Positions 1-8,338 of a stretch of 35,138 nucleotides of DNA are shown here, one piece after another. The DNA lies in NCBI GenBank assembly GCA_934320645.1, contig CAKRFP010000026.1, positions 1-35,138 of the forward strand, in the 5' to 3' direction. The notes beneath the pieces were generated by a model. That model worked only from the letters and a program-made list of their open reading frames with translations, ran no database searches and was not told where the DNA came from. The translations under genes were made by a program, and so were the position numbers. Source of the DNA: an uncultured Bariatricus sp. GTDB taxonomy: Bacteria; Bacillota; Clostridia; Lachnospirales; Lachnospiraceae. Position 1 is the stretch's first letter; the number at the start of each line of letters is the position of its first letter.

Positions 1-13
1 AGTCATTTTTTTG

Positions 14-19
14 TATAAT
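14..19 (+). promoter_or_regulatory. possible -10 box for the MMPL gene
   Basis: TATAAT is seen 41 bases before the preferred GTG start at 61. The -35 region lies outside the window, so only half of the promoter can be judged. Confidence 0.4.
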
Positions 20-60
20 ATTCTATAGAATAAAAATGTAAAGACAGGGAGATGATTATT

Positions 61-2163
61 GTGGTCAAAGTGGGAAAATGGATAGCAAAACACAGATTTA
101 TAATTTTGTTACTGGGGATACTGCTTTTGATTCCGTCATTTATTGGAATGGCGAAGACAAGAATTAACTACGACTTGCTCAGTTACCTTCCGGAATCACT
201 GGAAACGGTAGAAGGACAGGACGTTATGGTGGATGAATATGGTATGGGTGCATTCGCCATGGCTGTTGTAGAGGATACGGACATGAAAGATATCCAGAAG
301 CTGGCAGACCAGTTTAATAAGGTTGATCATGTCGAAAAAGTATTATGGTATGGTGATGTGGCAGATCTTTCACTGCCGGTAGAGATGATTCCATCCGATT
401 TGAGAAAAGCCTTCTACAACGGAGATGCGACACTGATGCTCGCATTATTTGACAATACGACTTCATCTGACGAAGCAATGAATGCAGTCGGTGAGATGCG
501 TAAGATTGCCAGCAAACAGTGTTTTATTGCAGGTATGACAGGTGTTGTAGCCGATATCAAGAATGTAGCAATGAAAGAAGTCCCGATTTATGTTGTAATT
601 GCGGCAATTCTTTCTTTTCTGGTGCTGGAAATTACCGGAGAATCCTTCCTGGTACCGATTTTTTTCCTGATCAGTATAGGTGCAGCGATTGTATATAATC
701 TGGGAAGTAACATTTTCCTTGGCGAGATCTGTTACATTACAAAAGCGCTGACGGCGGTATTGCAGCTGGGTGTTACGATGGATTACTCCATTTTCCTGCT
801 GAATAGCTACGAAGAGAACAAGCGCCGTTTCCCGGGAGATAAGAACCGTGCGATGGGACATGCGATTTCTAATACATTCAAATCCATTGTAGGAAGTTCT
901 GTCACCACAGTAGCAGGATTTGTAGCTCTTTGCGTTATGACATTTGCACTTGGTCGTGATCTTGGTATTGTTATGGCAAAAGGTGTTATTATTGGAGTGC
1001 TTTGCTGTGTAACAATCCTTCCGGCAATGATTCTTATCTTTGATAAACCGATTGAGAAAACCAAGCATAAACCGCTGATCAAGAGCATGGATAAGGTTTC
1101 AGCATTTATCACCAAACATTACAAAGTATGGATCGTTGCTTTCCTGATCTTGCTTATTCCTGCTATTTATGGCAATAATCATACAAAAATTTATTATAAT
1201 ATTGCACAGTCGCTTCCACAGTCACTTCCATCAAATGTGGCAAACAGTGAACTGAAAGATGACTTTGATATGAGTACAATGCATATAGTTATGGTAGATA
1301 AAGACATGGATGCCAAAGAAAAAAAGGCAATGATGAGTGAAATTGATGATGTCAAAGGTGTAAAATGGACACTTGGACTTAACTCCATCGTTGGATCTTC
1401 TATTCCGGAATCGATGATCCCGGATGATGTAAAGAGTATGCTTCAGGGTAAGGATACCGAGTTGATGTTTGTATGTACCAAGTATGAGTCTGCAACTCCG
1501 CAGGTCAACAAACAGATCAAACAGATTGATAAGATTGTAAAATCCTATGATAAGTCTGGAATGGTAATCGGTGAAGCACCACTGATGAAAGACCTGCAGG
1601 ATGTAACAGATATCGATCTGACAAGGGTTAATGTTATCTCAATCGCAGCAATCTTTATTATCATTTTGCTTATATTTAAATCCATCTCGCTTCCGATCAT
1701 TCTGGTTTCGGTTATCGAGTTTGCGATTACGATTAATATGGCGATTCCGTTCTATCAGGGCAAGAGTCTTCCGTTCGTTGCAAGTATCGTTATCGGAGCA
1801 ATCCAGCTGGGAGCAACCGTTGATTATGCAATCCTTATGACGACCAGATATCAGAAAGAACGTATGAAAGGCAAGAGTAAGAAAGAATCTGTTGCGATTG
1901 CACACAGAATCAGTATGCCATCGATCATTACTAGTGGACTGAGCTTTTTTGCAGCAACATTTGGTGTGACTTGTTATACACAGGTTGATATGATCGGTTC
2001 TATCTGTGAACTTCTTTCAAGAGGAGCGATCATCAGTGTGATCGTAGTACTGACTGTCCTTCCGGCAATGTTCCTGATCTTTGATCCGGTCATCTGCAGA
2101 ACAACTGCTGGATACAGAGTGAAAAAAGATAAAAATAAAACAGTTGCAGAGCCGACAGCATAG
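61..2163 (+). CDS. MMPL/RND-superfamily membrane transporter
   Basis: A 700-residue predicted exporter of the MMPL/RND type, acting in the cytoplasmic membrane. It shows the internal duplication of the family: each half has one N-terminal helix, a large extracytoplasmic loop (roughly residues 35-175 and 375-545) and a bundle of about five helices. The family signature appears twice, as LGVTMDYSIFLL in the first half and LGATVDYAILMTTRY in the second, with the Asp expected to take part in proton relay. An ATG at 52 abuts the AGGGAG ribosome binding site with no spacing. The GTG at 61 lies nine bases after it and is the better start. The gene stands alone and ends at a strong terminator. In Firmicutes such proteins are linked to export of lipids, peptides or drugs; the substrate here cannot be told. 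Confidence 0.9.
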   Translation: MVKVGKWIAKHRFIILLLGILLLIPSFIGMAKTRINYDLLSYLPESLETVEGQDVMVDEYGMGAFAMAVVEDTDMKDIQKLADQFNKVDHVEKVLWYGDVADLSLPVEMIPSDLRKAFYNGDATLMLALFDNTTSSDEAMNAVGEMRKIASKQCFIAGMTGVVADIKNVAMKEVPIYVVIAAILSFLVLEITGESFLVPIFFLISIGAAIVYNLGSNIFLGEICYITKALTAVLQLGVTMDYSIFLLNSYEENKRRFPGDKNRAMGHAISNTFKSIVGSSVTTVAGFVALCVMTFALGRDLGIVMAKGVIIGVLCCVTILPAMILIFDKPIEKTKHKPLIKSMDKVSAFITKHYKVWIVAFLILLIPAIYGNNHTKIYYNIAQSLPQSLPSNVANSELKDDFDMSTMHIVMVDKDMDAKEKKAMMSEIDDVKGVKWTLGLNSIVGSSIPESMIPDDVKSMLQGKDTELMFVCTKYESATPQVNKQIKQIDKIVKSYDKSGMVIGEAPLMKDLQDVTDIDLTRVNVISIAAIFIIILLIFKSISLPIILVSVIEFAITINMAIPFYQGKSLPFVASIVIGAIQLGATVDYAILMTTRYQKERMKGKSKKESVAIAHRISMPSIITSGLSFFAATFGVTCYTQVDMIGSICELLSRGAIISVIVVLTVLPAMFLIFDPVICRTTAGYRVKKDKNKTVAEPTA

Positions 2164-2179
2164 GCTCTGCTGAAAAGGG

Positions 2180-2224
2180 AGCAGGCTTAACTGATTGAAA
2201 TCAGCAAAAAGCCTGCTTCTTTTT
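2180..2224 (+). terminator. rho-independent terminator after the MMPL gene
   Basis: AGCAGGCTT (2180-2188) pairs with AAGCCTGCT (2209-2217). An inner CTGAT/ATCAG stem lies between them, and a T-rich run TCTTTTT follows. Confidence 0.88.
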
Positions 2225-2324
2225 GCTGTCATACACTTAGAGAAAAATGGCATCTGAAGAAGCTTTTTGTATGTTGAAAATGGGAAGAAATGGCTGTGTA
2301 CAGGCCTTTCCAGAAAATAGAAGG

Positions 2325-2353
2325 TTGTTCTTTTGATTAAAATAGTATATACT
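2325..2353 (+). promoter_or_regulatory. candidate promoter of the PcsB-like gene
   Basis: TTGTTC (2325-2330), a 17-base spacer and TATACT (2348-2353) precede the start codon at 2396. The -10 is good and the -35 is weak. Confidence 0.5.
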
Positions 2354-2395
2354 ATCTTAGTGTTACCCCAAAACATTCAAGAAAGGATTACATTT

Positions 2396-3523
2396 ATGAA
2401 AATGCAGAAAAAACGAATCGTACAGTGCGGACTTTCTCTGATCTGTGCATTCGGTATCGCGCTGTCGGGGATGTCGGTACATGCAGAAGAGGTGGACAGC
2501 CTCGAAGATAAGACCAGTAATCTACAGAGTCAGTTGGAAGGGATCAACCAGGATCTGGTTACGATCAGCAATGAAATCGCTGAGACAGAAGTGAAAATTG
2601 AAGAGTCTAATAATGAAGTATTCCGTTTGGAAGCATCGCTCCAGATTTCCCGTAATAACGAGGAAGTACAGTATGCAAACATGAAGACTCGAATTAAGTA
2701 CATGTATGAAAATGGTTCGGACACACTGCTTTCTATGATATGTGAAGCAAAAAGTATGGGAGAGTTTCTGAACCGTGTAGACTTTATCCAGAATATTACA
2801 AAGTACGATAAGGATATGCTGGAGAATATGGTGAAAGTACGTGAAGGTATTGAAGAGCAAGAGGCTGAACTGAAAAGCAGGCAGCAGGAGCTGCTTGACC
2901 TGCAAAGCCAGCTTGACAGTGAACAGGCAGCGTTGCAGGCAAAAGCAGAAGAGACTTCGACAGACCTTGCCACGGTAAATGCACAGCTTGAGACGGCACG
3001 TGCGGCACAGAAAAAGCAGGAGGAGGAAGCCCAGAGGAAAGCGGATGAGCAGCTGGCAAAAAAGGCACAGGAAGAGACAAAGCAGGCGTCAGCTTCCGCC
3101 GGAAGTAATACATCTGCGGGCAATAATTCCGGGAACAGCAGTTCAGCTGGGAATAACAGTTCTTCTGGAAATAATAATTCTTCCAACAACAATTCATCGA
3201 ATAATACTAGTTCCGATTCTTCCAATTCCGGAAGTGGTGGCTATGTGATCCCATCAGGCGGTCTTACCCCGTCAAAGGGAAGGATCTGGTATAATGGACA
3301 TACCGAGACTTACTATTCCCAGAAGGTACTTCCGGGAGGAGGGCTTGCGATCCCAGGACGCCATATAGCAAGTGACGGAACAATCAGGGATGCCGATGGT
3401 TACATTGTTTTGGCAAGTGATGATTACCCGAGAGGAACAGTTGTAGAGACGTCACTTGGTGCTGGAAAAGTATATGATACCGGAAGTGGATCCGGAAATA
3501 TAGATCTGTATACAGATTGGTAA
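2396..3523 (+). CDS. secreted PcsB-like coiled-coil protein with a C-terminal 3D-like domain
   Basis: A 375-residue exported cell-wall-associated protein. Residues 1-30 form a signal peptide (KKR, hydrophobic stretch, likely cleavage after SVHA). Residues about 33-235 are a long coiled coil of the PcsB N-terminal type, including the hallmark TRIKYMYENGS segment. A low-complexity Ser/Asn/Gly linker spans about 238-293. The C-terminus resembles a 3D domain (named for its aspartates), with DDYPRGT and DTGSGSGNIDLY. Related proteins act in peptidoglycan turnover or cell separation, the 3D domain resembling MltA-type lytic transglycosylase folds; the reaction here is inferred. The upstream in-frame ATG at 2333 overlaps the -35/-10 region. 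The ATG at 2396 follows AGAAAGGA at a good distance and starts the signal peptide, so it is preferred. The gene appears monocistronic. Confidence 0.85.
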   Translation: MKMQKKRIVQCGLSLICAFGIALSGMSVHAEEVDSLEDKTSNLQSQLEGINQDLVTISNEIAETEVKIEESNNEVFRLEASLQISRNNEEVQYANMKTRIKYMYENGSDTLLSMICEAKSMGEFLNRVDFIQNITKYDKDMLENMVKVREGIEEQEAELKSRQQELLDLQSQLDSEQAALQAKAEETSTDLATVNAQLETARAAQKKQEEEAQRKADEQLAKKAQEETKQASASAGSNTSAGNNSGNSSSAGNNSSSGNNNSSNNNSSNNTSSDSSNSGSGGYVIPSGGLTPSKGRIWYNGHTETYYSQKVLPGGGLAIPGRHIASDGTIRDADGYIVLASDDYPRGTVVETSLGAGKVYDTGSGSGNIDLYTDW

Positions 3524-3526
3524 AAG

Positions 3527-3570
3527 AAAAGCGGGGCAGTAAAGGACAAACCTTTTACTGCCCCGCTTTT
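3527..3570. terminator. bidirectional terminator between the PcsB-like gene and the TIM homologue
   Basis: A long GC-rich stem (GCGGGGCAGTAAAGG at 3531-3545 with its complement at 3551-3566, one bulge) is flanked by AAAA on the left and TTTT on the right. It can end transcription from both convergent genes. Confidence 0.9.
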
Positions 3571-3639
3571 GAATTTAATGGGATCTGTATTTTCAGTGAA
3601 TCGAAAAGGCATAGTTTACTTTGTACTGGAGAAGTCCGG

Positions 3640-4422
3640 TTACTGTGCTTCGTAGGTTGCCTTAGCGTCACGTATCAGCTTGTCGAATTTATCTGCATCC
3701 CATGCAGCACGTCCTGTAAAGAGTCCATCGATGGATGGCTGAACGATCAGTTCATTTGCATTGCCCGGATTTACGCTTCCACCGTATAATACAGGAATCT
3801 TGTCTGCTTCTTCGCCGAAAATTTCACGGAGGCATCCTTTGATGACTTTGTGCATCTCTTCAGCATAGTCAGCTGTTGCCGGAGTTCCGTTTACACCAAT
3901 AGACCATACCGGTTCGTAAGCAACCCAGATCTTGCCCACCTGAGAAACAGGAACATCATGGAATCCGACTTTGAGCTGTGTGCGGAGTACTTCTGCACTG
4001 ATTCCGAAAGCTTTTTCTTCTGCGGTCTCGCCGATACATAATAAAGTAGTGAAGCCATGGTTTAATGCTGCTTTTACTTTTTTGTTTTCTTCTACATCTG
4101 TTTCACCGAATACATGACGTCTTTCGGAATGTCCGATCATAACCAGATCAAGTCCGAGTTCTTTTAACATAAGAGGGGAAATCTCTCCGGTAAATTGTCC
4201 CTGATCCTCCCAGCACATATTCTGGGCGCCGAGAAGTACATAGTCCCGATCTACATTTTTTGTAGCGCTTTCCAGTGTGGTGTAAGAAGGGATGATGAAA
4301 AGCTCGATCTCATCACGGCTGATATCCTTCGTATTTTCTACAAGCTTCTGCAGGTAAGCAACGGTATCCTGAATATTTTTGTACATTTTCAGATTACTTC
4401 CAAAATAAAGTTTCTTCTGCAT
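3640..4422 (-). CDS. tpiA: triosephosphate isomerase family protein (divergent TIM)
   Basis: A 260-residue TIM-barrel isomerase, expected to interconvert dihydroxyacetone phosphate and glyceraldehyde 3-phosphate in the cytosol. The catalytic residues are present: Asn10 and Lys12 in SNLKMYK, His98 in IGHSERR, Glu170 in AYEPVW, and the phosphate-binding YGGSVN (213-218). Two conserved segments differ from standard enzymes. The N-terminal motif is FGSNLKMY rather than GNWKMN, and loop 6 reads SIGVNGTPAT rather than AIGTGKTAT. The gene is not in a glycolytic operon but sits alone, divergent from a four-carbon acid operon. It could therefore be an accessory TIM or a tetrulose-phosphate isomerase of the EryH/LerI kind. 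The start is clear: AAGGAGG lies about seven bases before the ATG, and its own promoter lies upstream. Confidence 0.88.
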   Translation of the reverse strand: MQKKLYFGSNLKMYKNIQDTVAYLQKLVENTKDISRDEIELFIIPSYTTLESATKNVDRDYVLLGAQNMCWEDQGQFTGEISPLMLKELGLDLVMIGHSERRHVFGETDVEENKKVKAALNHGFTTLLCIGETAEEKAFGISAEVLRTQLKVGFHDVPVSQVGKIWVAYEPVWSIGVNGTPATADYAEEMHKVIKGCLREIFGEEADKIPVLYGGSVNPGNANELIVQPSIDGLFTGRAAWDADKFDKLIRDAKATYEAQ

Positions 4423-4464
4423 AGTGTCCTCCTTAAGATTTTATCAATATTAGATTCTGAGAAA

Positions 4465-4493
4465 ATTATACTACGCGGATAAGGAAAAAACAA
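4465..4493 (-). promoter_or_regulatory. promoter of the TIM homologue
   Basis: Read on the minus strand: TTGTTT (4488-4493), a 17-base spacer and TATAAT (4465-4470). The first ACGAAA repeats begin eight bases upstream of this -35. Confidence 0.65.
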
Positions 4494-4501
4494 TGGCAGA
4501 A

Positions 4502-4737
4502 ACGAAAGTAAAACCACGAAAAGTTACGATAAATATTAAACAAACGAAAAAACGAAAGAAAACGAAAACAATAACAAGATAATATGTTTAAAATGCATAA
4601 AAATGTGGTGCAAAAAATATAAAATCTTACGAAAAGGTAAAAAACTGTTGCGAAAACGATGAAAACGCTATAAAATAAAAACATAAAACAAAAGGAAACA
4701 CAAATTAAAATAAAACAAAACGAAAGGAAGAACGAAA
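4502..4737 (+). repeat. ACGAAA repeat array, candidate DeoR-type operator
   Basis: This is most of the 315-base gap between the divergent TIM and PdxA genes. It is very A-rich and holds eight exact ACGAAA copies, at 4502, 4516, 4544, 4552, 4562, 4629, 4720 and 4732. Variants include ACGATA (4526) and GCGAAA (4650). All copies are in the same orientation, in two groups: one beside the TIM promoter, the other overlapping the pdxA promoter and start. Short direct repeats of this TTTCGT type are known operators for some DeoR-family regulators such as AgaR-like proteins, and a DeoR gene lies at 8863. The assignment to that regulator is inferred. Confidence 0.6.
4648..4676 (+). promoter_or_regulatory. 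candidate promoter of the four-carbon acid operon
   Basis: TTGCGA (4648-4653), 17 bases, TAAAAT (4671-4676). The spacer itself contains ACGATGAAAACG, so a repressor bound to the repeats would block it. The whole region is A-rich, so other -10 choices are possible. Confidence 0.4.
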
Positions 4738-5757
4738 ATGAGCGAAACAATTTTCAAACCAGTAACAGCTATCACAATGGGAGATCCGGCAGGTATCGGA
4801 CCAGAGATTGTAGTGGGAACTATGCTTGATGAAGGAATCCATGAATGCTGCAAACCGTTTGTGATCGGAAGCATTGCTATTCTTGACAGAGCAGCAAAAG
4901 TACTTGGAAAAGAATTAAAATATAACAAGATCGAAGATCCTTCAGAAGCAAAATATGAATTCGGTACAGTAGATGTACTTGAGACAGGTGATTATGATAC
5001 AGACTCTATCAAATGGGGTGAAGTTCAGGCACTTGCAGGACAGATGGCAATTGACTGGATCATGAAATCCATCGAACTTGGAATGGCTAAGAAGGTAGAT
5101 GCAGTTTCTACAGCACCGATCCACAAAGGAGCAATCAAACTGATCGGCATCAAAGAACCTGGACATACAGAAATCTATCAGAACCAGACACATTCACCAT
5201 ATGCACTGACCATGTTCTCATGCCACAAACTGAGAGTATTCTTTGTAAGCCGTCACATGTCACTGGTTGATGCATGTCACTATGCAACAAAGGATGTAAT
5301 TCTTGAAGATGTAATCAACATCGATAAAGAACTTCGTAAAGTCGGAATCGAAAATCCACTGATCGCTGTAGCAGGTCTGAACCCGCACAACGGAGACAAC
5401 GGATTATTCGGAACAGAAGAAATCACAGACATCGGACCGGCTGTTAAAGCAGCTCAGGAAAGAGGAATCAATGCTGTTGGACCATGCCCGGCAGACTCTG
5501 TATTCCACATTGGTAAATCAGGAAAATACGATGCAATCCTTTCTCTGTACCATGACCAGGGACATATCGCTTGTAAGACACTTGACTTTGAAAAGTCTGT
5601 AACACTTACATTCGGTCTTCCGTTTATCAGAAGTTCGGTAGACCACGGAACAGCATTTGATATTGCAGGAAAAGGAATCGCAGGTTGCGTCAGCCTGATC
5701 GAATCCACAAAGGTAGTAGCAGAATACGCGGCAAAACAGCATGCGAAAAATGCATAA
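4738..5757 (+). CDS. pdxA2: PdxA-family 4-phospho-tetronate dehydrogenase (PdxA2-like)
   Basis: A 339-residue NAD-dependent dehydrogenase of the 4-hydroxythreonine-4-phosphate dehydrogenase (PdxA) family. The N-terminal MGDPAGIGPEI motif and the GHTEIY phosphate-site segment are present. The three expected metal-ligand histidines are seen at His173 (SRHMSL), His217 (NPHNGD) and His272 (YHDQGH), and DHGTAFDIAGKG near the C-terminus is typical. Next to a DUF1537 kinase and a sugar-acid permease, PdxA paralogues (PdxA2) oxidise and decarboxylate D-threonate or D-erythronate 4-phosphate to dihydroxyacetone phosphate rather than making vitamin B6. That role fits here, and no other B6 genes are in view. 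The RBS AAGGAAG lies seven bases upstream of the ATG. The gene is first in the operon. Confidence 0.88.
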   Translation: MSETIFKPVTAITMGDPAGIGPEIVVGTMLDEGIHECCKPFVIGSIAILDRAAKVLGKELKYNKIEDPSEAKYEFGTVDVLETGDYDTDSIKWGEVQALAGQMAIDWIMKSIELGMAKKVDAVSTAPIHKGAIKLIGIKEPGHTEIYQNQTHSPYALTMFSCHKLRVFFVSRHMSLVDACHYATKDVILEDVINIDKELRKVGIENPLIAVAGLNPHNGDNGLFGTEEITDIGPAVKAAQERGINAVGPCPADSVFHIGKSGKYDAILSLYHDQGHIACKTLDFEKSVTLTFGLPFIRSSVDHGTAFDIAGKGIAGCVSLIESTKVVAEYAAKQHAKNA

Positions 5758-5800
5758 GACAAGTCATTAGGAGAGGAATTTAGAAAGCGAGGAATCAGTC

Positions 5801-7147
5801 ATGCCACTTATTGGATCCGTTGCAGATGACCTTACCGGAGCAACCACTACGGGGGTATTGCTTGCAAGAAGCAAGGCCAGAACAGCAGTATTCTTTAACG
5901 TAGAAGCAGCAATGAAAGCAGAGGGTGTTGACGAACTGGATGCGATCATCATCAGCAGCAACAGCCGTCCGCTTCCAGCGAATGAAGCTTATGATAAAGT
6001 AAAAGACGCAACCATCGCCTTAAAGAGTATGGGCGCAAAATATTTTCAGAAACGTATTGATACCACAATGCGAGGCGGCATCGGTGTTGAAATTGACGCG
6101 ATGCTCGACCAGCTCAGTGAGGATACGGTAGCGGTTGTAGTACCTGCTATGCCACAGTCCAGAAGAATTCTGGTAGGCGGATATTCTGTGATCGATGGAG
6201 TGGCACTGATCAATACACCGGTTGCACAGGATGTAAGAACACCTGTAAAAGAAAACTACATACCACGTCTTCTGGAAGGACAGACCAGAAGAAAAGTCGG
6301 ACTTGTAACACTTGATAAAGTGCTTGCGGGCGATGAAGCTATCAAAGAAGCGCTTGCAAAAGAACGTGCAGACGAATGCCAGGTAATCGTAGTAGATGCA
6401 ATCACGTTGGAAGATGTGGAAAATATTGCACAGGCATGTATTTCACTGAATTGGGATGTGGTATCTGTAGATCCGGGACCGTTCACATCAAAACTCGCTT
6501 ATTACAGAGATATCATTGGAGTTGAAGAGCCGAACCTTCCACCACAGGGAGATGAGACAGGAAAGACAGTACTGATCGCTGCCGGAAGTGCAACTCCTGT
6601 TACGAAAAAGCAGATGGAAATCCTCTGTCAGGATGAACGGCATGTACGCATCAGTGTTGAACCGATTCCGCTGATTGACGGTGGTGAGGCAGCCCTTGAT
6701 GAAGTATATAAAGCAGTAAATAAAGCGGTTGAACTTATGAAAGCACCGGTTCCGCCGAGAGCGATTCTTTTTGAAACCGCATTACACGGAGAACTCCTGA
6801 ACCTGGATGAAGAAGATGCAAAGCGTCACTATGCAGGCGGAATGAGTGCAAACCGTATTAACGCAGGTCTTGGGGCAATTATCCAGCAGGTTCTGGAAAT
6901 TGTCGGAAAAGATAAAGTAGCAGGTCTTTATACAACCGGAGGGGACACCATGGTAAATGTATGCTACCAGCTTGGTGTAGAGTGTATAGAGGTTCTGGAC
7001 TATGTAATTCCGCAGACTGACATTGGTCGTCTGATTGGCAGTCCGTACAGTGGACTTCCGGTGGTAGGAAAAGGTGGACTTACCGGTAATGACAATACGG
7101 CATGTGATATCGTGACGAGACTGTTTAATGAAGCGGCAAGGAAGTAA
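5801..7147 (+). CDS. four-carbon acid sugar kinase (DUF1537 family)
   Basis: A 448-residue ATP-dependent kinase of the DUF1537 family (OtnK/DtnK/DenK type), which phosphorylates the 4-position of tetronic acids such as D-threonate, D-erythronate or 3-oxo-tetronate. The N-terminal substrate domain begins with SVADDLTGATTTG (residues 6-18) and has RIDTTMRGGIG near 85-95. The C-terminal nucleotide-binding domain has TTGGDTM (about 378-384) and GKGGLTGNDNT near 424-435, and full length is as expected. It lies 43 bases after the PdxA2-like gene with a GCGAGGAA ribosome binding site. Its pairing with PdxA2 points to D-threonate or D-erythronate; the lack of an OtnC/OtnI/LtnD set argues against an oxo-tetronate route. 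The exact substrate is not decidable from sequence alone. Confidence 0.88.
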   Translation: MPLIGSVADDLTGATTTGVLLARSKARTAVFFNVEAAMKAEGVDELDAIIISSNSRPLPANEAYDKVKDATIALKSMGAKYFQKRIDTTMRGGIGVEIDAMLDQLSEDTVAVVVPAMPQSRRILVGGYSVIDGVALINTPVAQDVRTPVKENYIPRLLEGQTRRKVGLVTLDKVLAGDEAIKEALAKERADECQVIVVDAITLEDVENIAQACISLNWDVVSVDPGPFTSKLAYYRDIIGVEEPNLPPQGDETGKTVLIAAGSATPVTKKQMEILCQDERHVRISVEPIPLIDGGEAALDEVYKAVNKAVELMKAPVPPRAILFETALHGELLNLDEEDAKRHYAGGMSANRINAGLGAIIQQVLEIVGKDKVAGLYTTGGDTMVNVCYQLGVECIEVLDYVIPQTDIGRLIGSPYSGLPVVGKGGLTGNDNTACDIVTRLFNEAARK

Positions 7148-7177
7148 TTTCTAAAGAGAGAAATGGAGGAAGAGGAA

Positions 7178-8215
7178 ATGGAAAACAAAACAAAAAAACA
7201 GAAAGATCTTGATCTTCTGAACAAGATGAAAAACCTTCCGGGTGGTCTGGTTATCATCCCGCTTGTAATCGCAGTATTACTTGCTACATTTGTACCACAG
7301 GTATATCAGATCGGTGGTTATGTAACAGCTCTTTTCTATGATGGAAATGCATGTATGATGGGATTCTTTCTGATCGTCTGTGGTGCATCGATCAACGTAC
7401 GTCAGGTTGGTATGCCTCTTTACAAAGGTGTTGTAATGACTGGTATCAAATTCTTACTTGGTGTCCTTTTGGGACTTATCGTAGGATGGGTTTGCGGACC
7501 GACAGGATTCCTTGGAATCACACCATTTGTTATGATCGCTGCAATTACGAACTCTAACAGTTCCCTTTATATTTCGCTTTCATCACAGTTTGGTAATGCA
7601 ACAGATACAGGTGCTGTTTCAATCCTTGCACTGAACGACGGACCGTTCTTTACACTGGTAGCTCTTGGAGCAACAGGACTTGCATCTATTCCGTTTAAAT
7701 CATTAGTAGCAACAATCGTTCCGATCCTGATTGGTTTCATCTGGGGTAACTTAGACGAAGGATTCAAGAAAGCCTGCGCAACAGCACAGCCGATCGTAAC
7801 ATTCTTCATGACAATCTCTATCGGAGCAAAGACAGATGTATCTACAATCCTCAAAGCCGGAGCATCAGGTATCTTACTTGGACTTATCTCCGCTGCAACA
7901 TCCGTAATCTTCTTCTTCGTGATCAATATCTTCCTTCCGAAGAAAGAGAGAAACGCAATGGGTGCTGCAATTGGTACAACAGCTTTGAACTCTGCCATGA
8001 CACCGGCTGCAGTTGGTGAAGCAGATCCTACAATGGCTCAGTATGTAGATATGGCAACAGCACAGTGCGCAACAGCTTCTATTATCACACTGTTCCTGAT
8101 TCCTTTCGTAACAGCGTTCTTTGATAAGATGATGCAGAAGAAACAGAAAGGTATTTACTCACCGGAAGGATGGGCTCACTACAAAGTTACAGGTGAAGCT
8201 GCACCGGAAGAATAA
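7178..8215 (+). CDS. KdgT-family sugar acid permease
   Basis: A 345-residue membrane protein of the 2-keto-3-deoxygluconate permease (KdgT) family, predicted to be a cation symporter with about ten helices. Family features include the N-terminal LPGGLVIIPL segment, the GFFLIVCGASI helix and the polar AAITNSNSSLY and LNDGPFF motifs near the likely substrate path. It is last in the operon and probably imports the tetronic acid used by the kinase and dehydrogenase. An in-frame ATG at 7163 exists, but GGAGGAAGAGG at 7165-7175 gives ideal spacing to the ATG at 7178. The shorter start MENKTKK is therefore chosen. A strong terminator follows directly. Confidence 0.87.
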   Translation: MENKTKKQKDLDLLNKMKNLPGGLVIIPLVIAVLLATFVPQVYQIGGYVTALFYDGNACMMGFFLIVCGASINVRQVGMPLYKGVVMTGIKFLLGVLLGLIVGWVCGPTGFLGITPFVMIAAITNSNSSLYISLSSQFGNATDTGAVSILALNDGPFFTLVALGATGLASIPFKSLVATIVPILIGFIWGNLDEGFKKACATAQPIVTFFMTISIGAKTDVSTILKAGASGILLGLISAATSVIFFFVINIFLPKKERNAMGAAIGTTALNSAMTPAAVGEADPTMAQYVDMATAQCATASIITLFLIPFVTAFFDKMMQKKQKGIYSPEGWAHYKVTGEAAPEE

Positions 8216-8241
8216 AAATGTTATAATTTGTTTATGGAATG

Positions 8242-8281
8242 AAGTCCTCTTGTGTGTTACAATACAAGAGGACTTTTGTTT
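8242..8281 (+). terminator. terminator of the four-carbon acid operon
   Basis: AAGTCCTCTTGT (8242-8253) pairs perfectly with ACAAGAGGACTT (8264-8275), followed by a T-rich tract. Confidence 0.9.
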
Positions 8282-8293
8282 TATAGAGAATAG

Positions 8294-8322
8294 TTGTCGA
8301 ACGAAAGGGTGAAAACTATTAA
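8294..8322 (+). promoter_or_regulatory. candidate promoter of the YcxB/DeoR/SfsA-MutY unit
   Basis: TTGTCG (8294-8299), 17 bases, TATTAA (8317-8322). The spacer holds a single ACGAAA (8301-8306), the repeat unit seen upstream of pdxA2, which would fit autoregulation by the DeoR protein encoded downstream. Confidence 0.45.
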
Positions 8323-8338
8323 AGAAAGGAAAGTGTTT

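Noticed and set aside
463..1068. Minus-strand open frame inside the MMPL gene
   Set aside because: Composition (His, Asn, Cys, Tyr rich) is typical of an antisense shadow, and the plus-strand gene is well supported.
2530..3225. Long minus-strand open frame opposite the PcsB-like gene
   Set aside because: Its Ser/Leu/Cys-rich low complexity is the mirror of the coiled coil and linker; no ribosome binding site or recognisable domain.
4502..4737. ACGAAA array as a CRISPR or tandem satellite
   Set aside because: Units are six bases with irregular spacing and no spacer-sized unique segments; the position over divergent promoters fits an operator better.
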